64,000 bases of DNA. Source: Rhizobacter sp. AJA081-3. GTDB taxonomy: Bacteria; Pseudomonadota; Gammaproteobacteria; Burkholderiales; Burkholderiaceae_C. Below are positions 25,528-41,048 of the stretch, piece by piece (the first letter of the stretch is position 1; each line of letters starts with the position of its first letter). The position numbers and the translations under genes are program-made. Below the pieces are notes generated by a model that saw only the letters and a program-made list of their open reading frames with translations, did not search any database and had not been told where the DNA came from. The stretch covers positions 1,364,001 to 1,428,000 of the forward strand of contig NZ_CP059067.1 in the NCBI RefSeq assembly GCF_017795745.1, given 5' to 3'.

Positions 25528-26353
25528 CGGAGTCCAGTGGTGCGATCACCCGGGGTTCGGGAGCCGCCGGGGCGGCAGTGCCGTCGCGATTGCGCATGGC
25601 CCACTGCCACAGCGCGGTGGCCTGCAGCGGCAGCACCAGCAGCCAGTGTTCGAGGATGGCCAGCCAGAGCAGCGTGGCCACCAGCAGCAAGCCGATGGCA
25701 CGCGCGCTGCCTGCGGGGCTGTTCAGCGCTTCGTTGACCATCCAGACCGCCACCACCGTCGACGCACTCACCGACAGCGGGAACAGCAGGTTCATGGCGC
25801 GCTTGCGGAAGAAGCTCGCCAGATAGGCCAGGTGCGGCGGCAGCAGTTCGACGCTGAGGTTGCGCACGCCGAGGAAGACGTTCAGCTTGGCACTGATGCG
25901 CATCACCCACAGCACGGCGAAGGTCTGCATGCCGACCTGGTTCGGTGCGCCCCAGGTGATGGCGACGACCAGCAGGCCCGATCCGAGGATCGCCAGCTCG
26001 TGCCAGAGGATCGCCTGCACCGCCTGCACGAAACGCTGCCAGCCCTGCGCGCCCGGGTCGGCTGCATGCTGGCGCGGCCCGGTGACCCAGCCGGTGAGGA
26101 AGCTCAGCTCGTGCCAGCCCCACAGCAGCAGCGCGCAGGTGAAGGCGCAGAAGGCCCCGGCCGGCGTGGTCTGCGATGCGGTGTGCGCCAGGCCCACGAA
26201 GGCGCCCAGGCCGAGCAGCGTCGACAGCAGGTGGCTCCATCGGAAGGTGGTGCGCGGCAGGCCGTCGAGCAGCAGCACGATGCCGGTGGAGAACCACCAG
26301 ACGAACACGGCGAACAGCACCGGCAGGGCCACGTTCAGCAAGGGTGTCGACAC
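25502..26353 (-). CDS. puhE: Photosynthetic complex assembly protein PuhE
   Basis: 283-aa multi-span membrane protein (about 7-8 helices) of the PuhE family (putative photosynthetic complex assembly protein 2). It has the WHELSFLTGWVTGPR and ISAKLNVFLGVRNLSVELLPPHL segments, which I recognise as characteristic. PuhE affects reaction-centre/LH1 levels in Rhodobacter. It lies 23 nt after acsF and overlaps crtI. Confidence 0.9.
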   Translation of the reverse strand: MSTPLLNVALPVLFAVFVWWFSTGIVLLLDGLPRTTFRWSHLLSTLLGLGAFVGLAHTASQTTPAGAFCAFTCALLLWGWHELSFLTGWVTGPRQHAADPGAQGWQRFVQAVQAILWHELAILGSGLLVVAITWGAPNQVGMQTFAVLWVMRISAKLNVFLGVRNLSVELLPPHLAYLASFFRKRAMNLLFPLSVSASTVVAVWMVNEALNSPAGSARAIGLLLVATLLWLAILEHWLLVLPLQATALWQWAMRNRDGTAAPAAPEPRVIAPLDSDEKLLHAR

Positions 26354-26376
26354 GGCCGGTTCCTAAGCTGTCTGTC

Positions 26377-27453
26377 CTACCACGCCGGTGCCACACGCAC
26401 ATCGCGCGGCAGTTCGTGGTGCTGTACCGGCAGCAGGTAGACGCGGGCGAAAGTGGCCACGGCGGCGACGGCGAGGCCCGCTTGATGCAGCCTGCCGACG
26501 AGGCCGCCGCGCGCCTTGGCGGCGTCCATGCGCTGCGACAGCTTGAACAGCCGGTCCATGCCGGCGCGGAAGGCCGGGTTGTCGATGTCCAGGCTGATCG
26601 GGAAGACCTGCCTGGAGATCTCGCTGGTGATGCGGAACACCGTGTAGTCGTACTCGGTGGGCTCCAGCCCCATCGCCTGCTTGAGCTGCGGCCGCGTGTG
26701 GTCGCGCACGTACATGGTGGCGTACACGGCGAGCAGGAAGAAGCGGATCCACAGCGTGTTCGGGCCGCGCAGCAGCTGCGGATGCGCGCGCATGATCAGC
26801 GCGAAGCTCTCGCCGTGGCGGAATTCGTCGTTGCACCAGCGCTCGAACCAGCGAAAGATCGGGTGGAAGCGCTTCTCCGGGTGCCGCTCGAGCTGGCGGA
26901 AGATGGTGATGTAGCGCGCGTAGCCGATCTTCTCGGACAGGTAGGTCGCGTAGAAGATGTACTTGGGCTTGAAGAAGGTGTACTTCTTCGTGCGCTTGAG
27001 GTCGCCCAGGTCCAGGCCGAGGCCGAAGTCCTTCAGGCTCTGGTTGATGAAGCCGGCGTGGCGGGATTCGTCGCGTGCCATGAAGCGCATCAGCGCCTTC
27101 ACGTCCGGGTTCTCGATGTGCTTGGCGATCTCGTTGTAGAGGATGCAGCCGGAGAACTCCGAGGTCACCGAGCTGATCAGGAAGTCGAGGAACTCCTGGC
27201 GCAGCTCGGGCGTCATCTGCGCCATCTGCGCACGCGCTTCTTCCGCGAACTCCGGCGTGCGCTGGAAGTGGTCGTGGTTGTTGTCGCCCTCGTACTCGGC
27301 CATCATCGCGTCCCACTCGGCGCGGATGGGCGTGACGTCGATGCGGTCCATCGCCGCGAAATCGGTGGTGTAGAAGCGCGGCGTGAGCAGCGTCTCCTGC
27401 TTGGCCTTGGCCTCGGCGTCCTGCGCGCTGGTGATGGCGTGGGTGGCTTCCAT
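26377..27453 (-). CDS. acsF: Aerobic Mg-protoporphyrin IX monomethyl ester oxidative cyclase
   Basis: 358-aa di-iron enzyme that forms ring E of bacteriochlorophyll using O2. Carboxylate/His ligands are visible in [22 protein letters not shown] and [10 protein letters not shown] (two ExxH motifs). The start ATG at 27453 has GAGGAG upstream; the longer frame to 28152 is a shadow over puhB/puhC. The C-terminus has a short membrane-associating helix. No bchE is seen in this window. Confidence 0.96.
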   Translation of the reverse strand: MEATHAITSAQDAEAKAKQETLLTPRFYTTDFAAMDRIDVTPIRAEWDAMMAEYEGDNNHDHFQRTPEFAEEARAQMAQMTPELRQEFLDFLISSVTSEFSGCILYNEIAKHIENPDVKALMRFMARDESRHAGFINQSLKDFGLGLDLGDLKRTKKYTFFKPKYIFYATYLSEKIGYARYITIFRQLERHPEKRFHPIFRWFERWCNDEFRHGESFALIMRAHPQLLRGPNTLWIRFFLLAVYATMYVRDHTRPQLKQAMGLEPTEYDYTVFRITSEISRQVFPISLDIDNPAFRAGMDRLFKLSQRMDAAKARGGLVGRLHQAGLAVAAVATFARVYLLPVQHHELPRDVRVAPAW

Positions 27454-27464
27454 GGCTTGTCTCC

Positions 27465-27914
27465 TCAGGGGTTCTTGTGCAGCGTCAGCAGGCGGGCGAA
27501 CACGGCGGCGTTGGTGGGCCCGAAGGACTCGAGGTCGAGCCGCGCGCCGGTGGCGGTGTCCATCAGCGTGAGGCGGCCATCGGCGCGTGCGGCCAGTTCG
27601 AACGGGGGCAGCGCGCCGACCTCGCGCATGCGCCGCTCGCGCGCCAGCGCGCGCAGTGAGCCGCGCAGGAAACCCTGCTCGCCCTGCACACGCTCGAGCA
27701 GGCGGCCATCGGCGGCGTCGATCACCGCGATGCTGCCGTCGGGCCGGTCTTCGAATCGCAGCATCCGCGTGGCCACCGGTGGGGCATCCGGCGTGTGCAC
27801 CGACATGCCCGACCAGCGCACCACCGCCACGCTGATCAGCGAGATCAGCACCAGCGCGGCCAGCGCCAGCATCGGTACACGGGGAAGAGGGGCGGGAGCG
27901 TGCGAGGTGGACAT
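27465..27914 (-). CDS. puhC: Photosynthetic complex assembly protein PuhC
   Basis: 149-aa protein with one N-terminal membrane helix ([20 protein letters not shown], about 14-33) and a periplasmic domain with repeated R/D-G-S/L-x(2)-hydrophobic strands ([27 protein letters not shown]) and the late [14 protein letters not shown]. PuhC helps assemble LH1-RC. The ATG at 27914 lies 14 nt after puhB; acsF begins 11 nt after its stop. Confidence 0.9.
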   Translation of the reverse strand: MSTSHAPAPLPRVPMLALAALVLISLISVAVVRWSGMSVHTPDAPPVATRMLRFEDRPDGSIAVIDAADGRLLERVQGEQGFLRGSLRALARERRMREVGALPPFELAARADGRLTLMDTATGARLDLESFGPTNAAVFARLLTLHKNP

Positions 27915-27928
27915 GGTGCGGGCCTCGT

Positions 27929-28651
27929 TCAGCGGGTGGCCATGGCGGTGCCGGGCATCGCGCGGCCGTCGTCCGCCTGCGGCTGCGGCTGCGATTCCGG
28001 CAGCGGCGGCAGCGGTTCGGCAGCGTCGATCGGCTGCACGTCCAGGCCCGTGACCTGCGACCAGCTCTGCGCGAGCAACTGCGCGACCTGCGCGCCTTGC
28101 GGGACGCAGCGCAGCATCGGCTGCGGCTTGGCGAGGTGCCACGGACGCGCATGCGGCCAAAGCTGCAGCCAGGCGATGCGGTCGTTGCCGGCCAGATCGA
28201 GTGCGATGTCGCCGGTGCCGCGCGGCGCCGGCGCCATCTCGGCCGCGGCGATGCGCTTGAGGGGCAGGTTGAAGCTCAGCGTCAGCACGATGCCGATGCG
28301 CATCACCACGCGCCGGTTGGTCAGCGTGTAGGCCGTGCTGCGCGCCGACAACCAGGCGATCAGCAGCGTCAGGCCGATTCCCAGCAGCGCCAGCGGCGCC
28401 AGCGTGGCCACCGCGCGAATCGCGTCGATCGCGCTGCCGCCGTCGGCGAGCACGACCGAGCCGCGCAGCGCCAGCATCAGCGCGAAGTAGACGATCAGCT
28501 TGCGCACGTGGAAGGCGCGCACCGCCAGCGCGCGCCAGTCCGGCGCACCCTGCCAGAGCACGCGCTCGTCGGCCGGCAGTGCCTCGGGCAGGCCGTGCAC
28601 CGGCTCGTGCTCGTGCTCGCGCACGGCGCCTGCACGTTGGCTGACTTTCAC
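27929..28651 (-). CDS. puhB: Photosynthetic complex assembly protein PuhB
   Basis: 240-aa membrane protein with a PH-like (YdbS/bPH2) fold. It has [20 protein letters not shown], the typical opening of this fold, two to three membrane helices (about 55-110), the [16 protein letters not shown] strand, and a Pro/Gln-rich C-terminal tail. PuhB is an RC/LH1 assembly factor in Rhodobacter. It overlaps puhA by 4 nt. Confidence 0.92.
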   Translation of the reverse strand: MKVSQRAGAVREHEHEPVHGLPEALPADERVLWQGAPDWRALAVRAFHVRKLIVYFALMLALRGSVVLADGGSAIDAIRAVATLAPLALLGIGLTLLIAWLSARSTAYTLTNRRVVMRIGIVLTLSFNLPLKRIAAAEMAPAPRGTGDIALDLAGNDRIAWLQLWPHARPWHLAKPQPMLRCVPQGAQVAQLLAQSWSQVTGLDVQPIDAAEPLPPLPESQPQPQADDGRAMPGTAMATR

Positions 28652-29415
28652 AGCAGCGGCTCCGCGCGGCCGGGTTCGGCGTACAGCGTGCCGGCGCCGT
28701 AGTAGGCGCAGATCTTCTCTTCCTCGAGCAGCGTCACCTTGTCGGGCTGGCGCGGCGCCGGCGCGCTGGACAGCTGGTGGCCCATCACCGACTTCACCGC
28801 GATGCGGTCACGGTGCACGCGCGCGAAGGTCACCGGCAGCAGCACGAGGCGCGGGCCGGTGGGCGAGGGCACTTCGACCTCGAAGTAGCGCACGATGTTC
28901 TCGGAGTGGTCGACCCACAGGTCGTGCACCTTGCCGCCCACCTGGCCGTCGGCGCCCACCACCGGCATGCCGCGAGGATCGGGGCTCTTCGATGCCACCT
29001 CGAATCCGCTCATCAGGCGCATCGGCACGATGCGCGGGTGGCCGAGGAAGTCGATGTCCGGCTCATCGTGGCGGCGTGCATAGGCGCCAGGGCCGACGGC
29101 GGCGAACATCGGGTCGCCCACCGGCACCAGCGGCGCGCCGGCGTAGGCGTGGCCAGGCTCGGCGGAGAAGACGTGCGGATCGGGCAGCAGGTTGGGCACG
29201 CTGACCTCGCGGCCGTCGGACAGCTTGAAGGTCTTCGGGCCGGGCACCGGCCAGCCGCCGATGGTCGCCTTGCTGAAGCCGTCGGTCTCCATCGGGTAGC
29301 CCTCGCGATGGTTCTCGGCCGCGAGGTAGTAGATCAATCCGGCGAAGAAGATCCAGAACAGGTACAGCACGAGCTGCGCCACGTCGACGTATTGGGTGAT
29401 CGCTCCGGTTCCCAT
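28648..29415 (-). CDS. puhA: Photosynthetic reaction centre H subunit
   Basis: 255-aa subunit with one N-terminal helix (DVAQLVLYLFWIFFAGLIYY, about 10-29), ENHREGYPMET just after it, and a cytoplasmic PRC-barrel domain with the DPRGMPVVGADGQVGGKVHD strand region that shields QB and guides protons. It is placed after lhaA, as in Rhodobacter and Rubrivivax. Confidence 0.96.
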   Translation of the reverse strand: MGTGAITQYVDVAQLVLYLFWIFFAGLIYYLAAENHREGYPMETDGFSKATIGGWPVPGPKTFKLSDGREVSVPNLLPDPHVFSAEPGHAYAGAPLVPVGDPMFAAVGPGAYARRHDEPDIDFLGHPRIVPMRLMSGFEVASKSPDPRGMPVVGADGQVGGKVHDLWVDHSENIVRYFEVEVPSPTGPRLVLLPVTFARVHRDRIAVKSVMGHQLSSAPAPRQPDKVTLLEEEKICAYYGAGTLYAEPGRAEPLL

Positions 29416-29439
29416 GGGATGCTCTCCTTCTTGCTTGCG

Positions 29440-30876
29440 TTAGCCGGGGAAGTCGGCCAGTCCGAACTTCGCGGTGGTGGCGACCTGTGGGCGGCGGCCC
29501 ATCGGCCGCACCAGCGGGCCGAGGGCGATGAGTGCCGCGAACAGCATGTAGATCTCGAGGTGGTAGACGAAGCTGTAGCCCGTCACCGGACTGACCAGCG
29601 CCGCGCCCAGCGCGCCCTGCGTGGCCAGGTGCGACACGCCGTCGCGGATCGCGCCGCCGGCCGCGATGGCGAAGCCGCCGGCGCTGGCCTGCACGGCGCC
29701 CCAGGCGCCCAGTGCCAGGCCCACGTGTTCGGGTTGCTCCAGGCTCATCGCCGCGGTGAGCGTGCCCACGGCGAAGAGCCCGCCGCCGAAGCCGATCAGC
29801 GTGGTGCCGGCTCGGAACAGCCAGGGTGCTTCCAGCGGCGCGGCGAAGACCACGGCTGCAAAGGCCGGCAGGCCGAGCAGGGCGCCGAGTGCCGCCACGC
29901 GGTACGGGTCGCTGCCGCGCGCGAGCCAGCGTGCGGCCAGGGCGAAGGCGGCCAGCGAGCCGCCGGCCAGCATCGCGGTGAGCGCGCTGGTGGCGCCCAC
30001 GCTCAGGTGGAGGATCTCGCCGCCGTAGGGCTCCAGCACCACGTCCTGCATGTTGAATGCGGCGGTGCCCAGGCCCACGGTCCAGAGGAAGCGGCGCGCC
30101 TTGGGCTGCGCGATGAAGCTGCGCCAGCGCGGCGCGAAGGCCGGTGCCGGCTCGCCCTTGTGCTTGCGGCGCGACGGGTCGCGCGCTTCCTGCTTCCACA
30201 GCGCCACGCCGTTGAGCCAGATCGACAGCACGGCCGCGCCTTGCACTACCTGGATCAGCCGCGTCGGGCTGAAGTCGGCCAGCAGCATGCTGAAGGCCGC
30301 GCCGCCGCCGGCCATGCCCAGCAGCAGCATCACGTACATCAGGGCGACGATGCGCGGCCGGTTCGATTCGGTGGAGAGATCGGTGGCCAAGGCCAGGCCG
30401 GCGGTCTGCGTGGTCTGCAGCCCGGCGCCGACGAGCAGGAAGGCCAGGCCTGCCGCCAGGTGGCCGAGCCAGGCCAGGCCCAGCTCGCCCTGGCCGGTGA
30501 GCAGCAGCAGCGCGAAGGGCATGATCGCCAGCCCGCCGAACTGCATCATCGTGCCCAGCCAGATGTAGGGCACGCGGCGCCAGCCGAGCGCCGAGGCGTG
30601 GGTATCGGAGCGATGGCCGATCAGCGCGCGGAACGGCGCGGCCAGGATGGGCAGCGCCACCATCAGCGCCACCAGCCAGGCGGCCATGCCCAGTTCGACG
30701 ATCATCACGCGGTTCAGCGTGCCCACCATCAGCGCCGTCGCCATGCCCACCGACACCTGGAACAGCGACAGGCGCAGCAGCCGCGGCAGCGGCAGCTCCA
30801 CCGTCGCCGCGTCGGCGAAGGGCAGGAAGCGCGGTCCGACGCGCTTCCAGAGCAGGGCGAGCTGCGCCATCTTCAT
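29440..30876 (-). CDS. lhaA: LH1 assembly protein LhaA, BCD-family MFS transporter
   Basis: 478-aa, roughly 12-helix PucC-family protein required for LH1 assembly in Rhodobacter. The signature segments GPRFLPFADAATVELPLPRL, GWRRVPYIWLGTMMQFGG and DVVLEPYGGEILHL match PucC closely. The ATG at 30876 overlaps the bchM stop (ATGA); a second Met codon 6 nt on is an alternative. The in-frame continuation to 31515 is a shadow. puhA follows 24 nt later. Confidence 0.93.
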   Translation of the reverse strand: MKMAQLALLWKRVGPRFLPFADAATVELPLPRLLRLSLFQVSVGMATALMVGTLNRVMIVELGMAAWLVALMVALPILAAPFRALIGHRSDTHASALGWRRVPYIWLGTMMQFGGLAIMPFALLLLTGQGELGLAWLGHLAAGLAFLLVGAGLQTTQTAGLALATDLSTESNRPRIVALMYVMLLLGMAGGGAAFSMLLADFSPTRLIQVVQGAAVLSIWLNGVALWKQEARDPSRRKHKGEPAPAFAPRWRSFIAQPKARRFLWTVGLGTAAFNMQDVVLEPYGGEILHLSVGATSALTAMLAGGSLAAFALAARWLARGSDPYRVAALGALLGLPAFAAVVFAAPLEAPWLFRAGTTLIGFGGGLFAVGTLTAAMSLEQPEHVGLALGAWGAVQASAGGFAIAAGGAIRDGVSHLATQGALGAALVSPVTGYSFVYHLEIYMLFAALIALGPLVRPMGRRPQVATTAKFGLADFPG

Positions 30877-31585
30877 GAGCGGGCGATCTCCAGCGCCTGC
30901 GAGGTGTAGAAGCCGCTGGCCACGCGCTCGGTCCGTGCGTCGCAGAAGGCCTGCAGGCCGGGCGCGGCGAGCAGGCCGCGCTTGAGCGCCGTCTCGGCCA
31001 CCGGCTCGATCGAGGGGGCGCGGTCGCCGCGCGGGAAGAAGCGGCCCACCGCGTGCATCGCCGCCAGTGCCGGCGTGCGCGGCGCGAAGGTGATCAGCAT
31101 CGAGCGCGACACGCGCGGCGCCCAGGCTTCCAGCGCGCGCACCACGTCGTGCGCCTCGTAGTGGATCAGCGAGTCCATCGCCACCACGTGGTCGAAGTGG
31201 CCGAGGCCGGCGTCGAGCATGTCGCCACTGCGGAAGTCGATGTGGCCAGCGTTGTCGAAGGTCTCCAGGTGCTGCGCGACGCGCCGCACGGCGAGCTCGA
31301 CCAGCGTGGGCGAGAGGTCGATCGCCACCACGTGCGCGCCGCGGCTTGCCGCCTCGACGGCCAGCGCCCCGGTGCCGCAGCCGGCGTCGAGCAGGCGCAT
31401 GCCGTGCATGTCGGCGGGCAGCCACGACAGCAGCGTGGCGCGCATGCGGTCGCGGCCGGCGCGCACGGTGGCGCGGATGCGGCCGACCGGTGCGTCCGAC
31501 GTGAGGTGCTCCCACGCCTTGACCGCGGTGCGGTCGAAGTAGGTTTCGATCTCGCCGCGGCGGGCCTGGTAGGTGGCGTGTTCCA

Positions 31586-31586
<1 letters not shown>
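30873..31586 (-). CDS. bchM: Mg-protoporphyrin IX O-methyltransferase
   Basis: 237-aa SAM-dependent enzyme methylating the ring-C propionate before ring-E closure. The SAM site LLDAGCGTGALAVEAASRG lies in the first third, followed by VVAIDLSPTLVE and the MDSLIHYEAHDV segment. The ATG overlaps the bchL stop as TGATG. The upstream frame into bchL is a shadow. Confidence 0.95.
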
Positions 31587-36289
<4,703 letters not shown>

Positions 36290-36315
<26 letters not shown>

Positions 36316-37888
36316 CGTAGAGGGTCTCGATGGTGATGACCGGCACGCCACGGTCGAGCGCGAAGCGCTCGGTGTTGCGGCGTGCCTTGCCGCGCACGAA
36401 GAACGGGATCTTTCTCAGCTCCTGCTCGGCGTCTGCCGACCAGGTGGACACGGTGGCGCCGGGCGAAAGCGCCACCGGAGCGGGCGTCGTCTCGGGCAGC
36501 GGCTGCTCGATGGTCTGGGCCGGTGCGGCCGGCCGCACGGCGGCCGAGCCGAGGTGCGAGGCCGCGGCGCCCTCGTGGAACTCGAAGTCCTGGCGGAACA
36601 TGTTCAGCAGGTGCTCTTCCAGACCCATCATGAGTGGGTGCACCCAGGTGTCGAACATGACGTTCGCACCCTCGAAGCCCATCTGCGGCGAGTAGCGCGC
36701 CGGGAAGTCCTGCACGTGCACCGGTGCCGAGATCACCGCGCAGGGCACGCCCAGGCGCTTGGCGATGTGGCGCTCCATCTGCGTGCCCAGCACCAGCTCG
36801 GGCTGCAGCTCGGCGACCTTGGCCTCGACCTCGAGGTAGTCGTCGGTGATCAGCGGCTCGACGCCGTAGAGCTTGGCGGCCTCTCGGATCTCGCGGCCGA
36901 ACTCGCGGCTGTAGGTGCCCAGGCCGACGACCTGAAAGCCCAGCTCGCTGGACGCGATGCGCGCGGCGGCCACGGCATGCGTGGCGTCGCCGAACACGAA
37001 CACGCGCTTGCCGGTGAGGTAGGTCGAGTCGACCGAGCGGCTGTACCAGCTGGCGCGCGAGGTCTCGCGCTCCAGTGCCGCCTGCGGGTCCAGGCCGGCC
37101 AGCATGGCCGCTTCGGTGATGAACTCGCGCGTGGCTTGCGTGCCGATCGGCACGACGCGCGTGAAGGGCTGCGCGAAGGTCCGCTGCAGCCACTGGGCGG
37201 CCACCGATGCGGTCTCGGGGTAGAGCACGACGTTGAAGTCGGCCTCGGGTAGCCGTGCCAGATCGTCCGGGTCGGCGCCGGCCGGCGCCGTGACGCGCAC
37301 TTCGATGCCCAGACGTTCGAGCAGGCCGCGGATTTCCTTGACGTCGTCGCGGTGGCGGAAGCCCAGTGCGGTCGGTCCGAGGATGTTGCAGCTCGGCGCC
37401 TGGCCTTCGGCGCGGGCCGGCCGCGGCGTGCCCGGGGATGGCGCCTTCGGGCCGGCGAGGGCGCGCACGATGCGGTAGAAGGTCTCGGCGGCGCCCCAGT
37501 TCTCCTTGCGCTGGTAGGACGGCAGCTCCAGCGGGATCACCGGCACCGACAGGTTCAGCGCCGCGGCGAGGCCACCCGGGTCGTCCTGGATCAGCTCGGC
37601 GGTGCACGAAGCACCCACCAGCAGCGCCTTCGGCTTGAAGCGCTCGCAGGCCTCGCGCGCGGCGGTCTTGAACAGCTCGGCGGTGTCGCCGCCGAGGTCG
37701 CGCGCCTGGAAGGTGGTGTAGGTGACCGGCGGGCGCCTGGGCAGCCGCTCGATCATCGTGAACAGCAGGTCGGCGTAGGTGTCGCCCTGCGGCGCGTGCA
37801 GCACGTAGTGCACGTCGCGCAGCGCGGTGGCGACGCGCATCGCGCCGACGTGGGGCGGTCCTTCGTAGGTCCAGAGCGTCAGTTGCAT
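36290..37888 (-). CDS. bchB: Light-independent protochlorophyllide reductase subunit B
   Basis: 532-aa NifK-like subunit that with BchN reduces ring D of protochlorophyllide. [20 protein letters not shown] is the conserved start, at ATG 37888, 7 nt after bchN. The cluster-ligand region [15 protein letters not shown] and the C-terminal small domain ([20 protein letters not shown]) are present. A Pro/Ala linker of about 40 residues joins the two. Frame upstream of 37888 is a shadow. Confidence 0.96.
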
Positions 37889-37895
37889 GCGAGCC

Positions 37896-39694
<1,799 letters not shown>

Positions 39695-39725
39695 TCGAGA
39701 AGCTCTCTGCGGTTGCATGAAAGCG

Positions 39726-39766
39726 AGACTAGGCCGTTCGATGAAAAGTGTCAATCGAGGAAGACG
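39726..39766 (-). promoter_or_regulatory. bchF operon promoter with near-consensus PpsR site
   Basis: Minus strand: -35 TTGACA (complement of 39749-39754), a 17-bp spacer and -10 TAGTCT (complement of 39726-39731). A TGT-N12-ACG motif (39749-39766) overlaps the -35 and misses the PpsR consensus by one base. It is expected to drive the 18-kb bchF-bciB transcript. Confidence 0.6.
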
Positions 39767-39866
39767 TAAACCAGACTTGACAGTCTGTCGCTCGCCGCCG
39801 ATCATTCCTTTCAATGAAATGCGCGGGCCGCACACATTGCGGTGGCGCAAACCTTCCGAAGGCGGA

Positions 39867-39908
39867 TGTACACACGAATTGACGGTCCGGGGTGGTGCAG
39901 AGTAAAAA
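39867..39908 (+). promoter_or_regulatory. Putative aerR-ppsR promoter with near-consensus PpsR site
   Basis: -35 TTGACG at 39879-39884, an 18-bp spacer and -10 TAAAAA at 39903-39908. The motif TGT-N12-ACG at 39867-39884 overlaps the -35, suggesting autoregulation. The -10 matches the consensus at only four positions, so it is the weakest of the promoters listed. Confidence 0.4.
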
Positions 39909-40070
39909 CACCTTCGGTCCAACGAGATCCCGCAGAGGAAACAGCACCAGGCGAAGAACAACCCGACTGCATCCCGAGCATTGGCGACGCGCTTTGGCAA
40001 GGCTCGCCCCTCCAACGCCCCCGAGCAGACGTTCCGACAACGCACACGAGACAAGGAAGTGGAGGGCTCG

Positions 40071-40970
40071 ATGCAAGGAGGCTCCCAATCGGGAACGGTG
40101 CCGGCCGACTGCCCGGAAAGCGCCGCGGCCTGGGCTGCTGGCGGTTCACCGGCAAGTGCGCTGTTCACCGACCCCAGTCCCGGCCCGCTGGAGCGCGCCG
40201 CCTGTCTGGCACGTGCGCTCGAACTCGAGGTCATTCCGCGCCTGGTGGCGGCACATCGCGGCAACGGCAACCTGCCGGCGAGCAACGACGCGCTCAGCGG
40301 CAGCCTCGGCGAAGCCGAGGTGAATGCCTTCACCGACAGCCTGGTGCGCGGCGACGAGCGCGAGTTGTCGCAGGTGCTCGACGGGCTGCGCGACCGCGGC
40401 TTCACGGTGGAGCGTTTGCTGGTCGACCTGCTGGCACCATCGGCGCGGCAGCTCGGCCACCTCTGGACCGAGGATCTGTGCTACTTCACCGACGTCACCA
40501 TCGGCCTCGGGCGGCTGCAGCGAATGATGCGAGAATTGAGCCCGGCCTTCGGAACCGAGGTGGCCCATCCGCCCAACGGGCGCCGCGCCTTGCTGGTGCG
40601 CGCCCCGGGCGAGCAGCACAGCTTCGGGATGTCGATGGTCGCCGAGTTCTTTCGCCGTGCCGGTTGGGAAGTTGTCTCCGGGGGCGAAGGCGCAGATACC
40701 GACCCGATCACGTCGGTGCGGCGAGAGTGGTTCGATGTGGTGGGGTTTTCGGCGGGCAGCGAAGCGCGGCTCGACTGGTTGCCCTCCTGCATCGCGGCCG
40801 TTCGCCGCGCTTCGTGTCACAAGGGTGTGGCCGTGCTGGTGGGCGGCCCGGTGTTCACGTTGAGACCGCAACTGGCCCGTCAGGTCGGTGCGGACGCGAC
40901 GACCGCCAACGGGAGCGAGGCACCAGGTCTGGCCGAAAGCTTGCTTGCCGGCCGCGTGAAACACAGTTGA
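40071..40970 (+). CDS. aerR: AerR/PpaA-type cobalamin-binding antirepressor
   Basis: 299-aa regulator located directly before ppsR, as aerR/ppaA is in other purple bacteria, where it binds B12 and modulates CrtJ/PpsR. It has an N-terminal variable part, a helical cap domain (LVRGDERELSQVLDGLRDRG, LGHLWTEDLCYFTDVTIGLGRL), then a Rossmann-like B12-binding domain with E-x-H-x-x-G around His183 (GEQHSFGMSMVAEFF) and VLVGGPVF near the end. The ATG at 40071 has GGAGGG upstream, so the longer frame from 39981 is not used. It ends 78 bp before ppsR. Confidence 0.88.
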   Translation: MQGGSQSGTVPADCPESAAAWAAGGSPASALFTDPSPGPLERAACLARALELEVIPRLVAAHRGNGNLPASNDALSGSLGEAEVNAFTDSLVRGDERELSQVLDGLRDRGFTVERLLVDLLAPSARQLGHLWTEDLCYFTDVTIGLGRLQRMMRELSPAFGTEVAHPPNGRRALLVRAPGEQHSFGMSMVAEFFRRAGWEVVSGGEGADTDPITSVRREWFDVVGFSAGSEARLDWLPSCIAAVRRASCHKGVAVLVGGPVFTLRPQLARQVGADATTANGSEAPGLAESLLAGRVKHS

Positions 40971-41048
40971 ACCCCCGTCCAGCAGCTGGACGTTGACAGA
41001 CATGAAGACAACGGCCCGCAGCACCGGGAACTCGCAGGGGATGAACCT

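Larger units (their letters stand above)
39695..40070. other. Divergent bchF / aerR intergenic region
   Basis: The only gene-free stretch above 300 bp in the window. It holds two outward promoters, described separately, each with a one-mismatch PpsR motif (TGT-N12-ACG). The aerR-side half (39909-40070) is less GC-rich than its surroundings at first and forms a leader of about 155 nt, in which I see no strong structure. Frames crossing it (for example an open stretch back from aerR to 39981) have no ribosome site. Confidence 0.6.

Noticed and set aside
28777-30909. 710-codon plus-strand ORF opposite puhA-lhaA
   Set aside because: Shadow of real minus-strand genes; compositionally His/Gln/Arg-rich with no motif.
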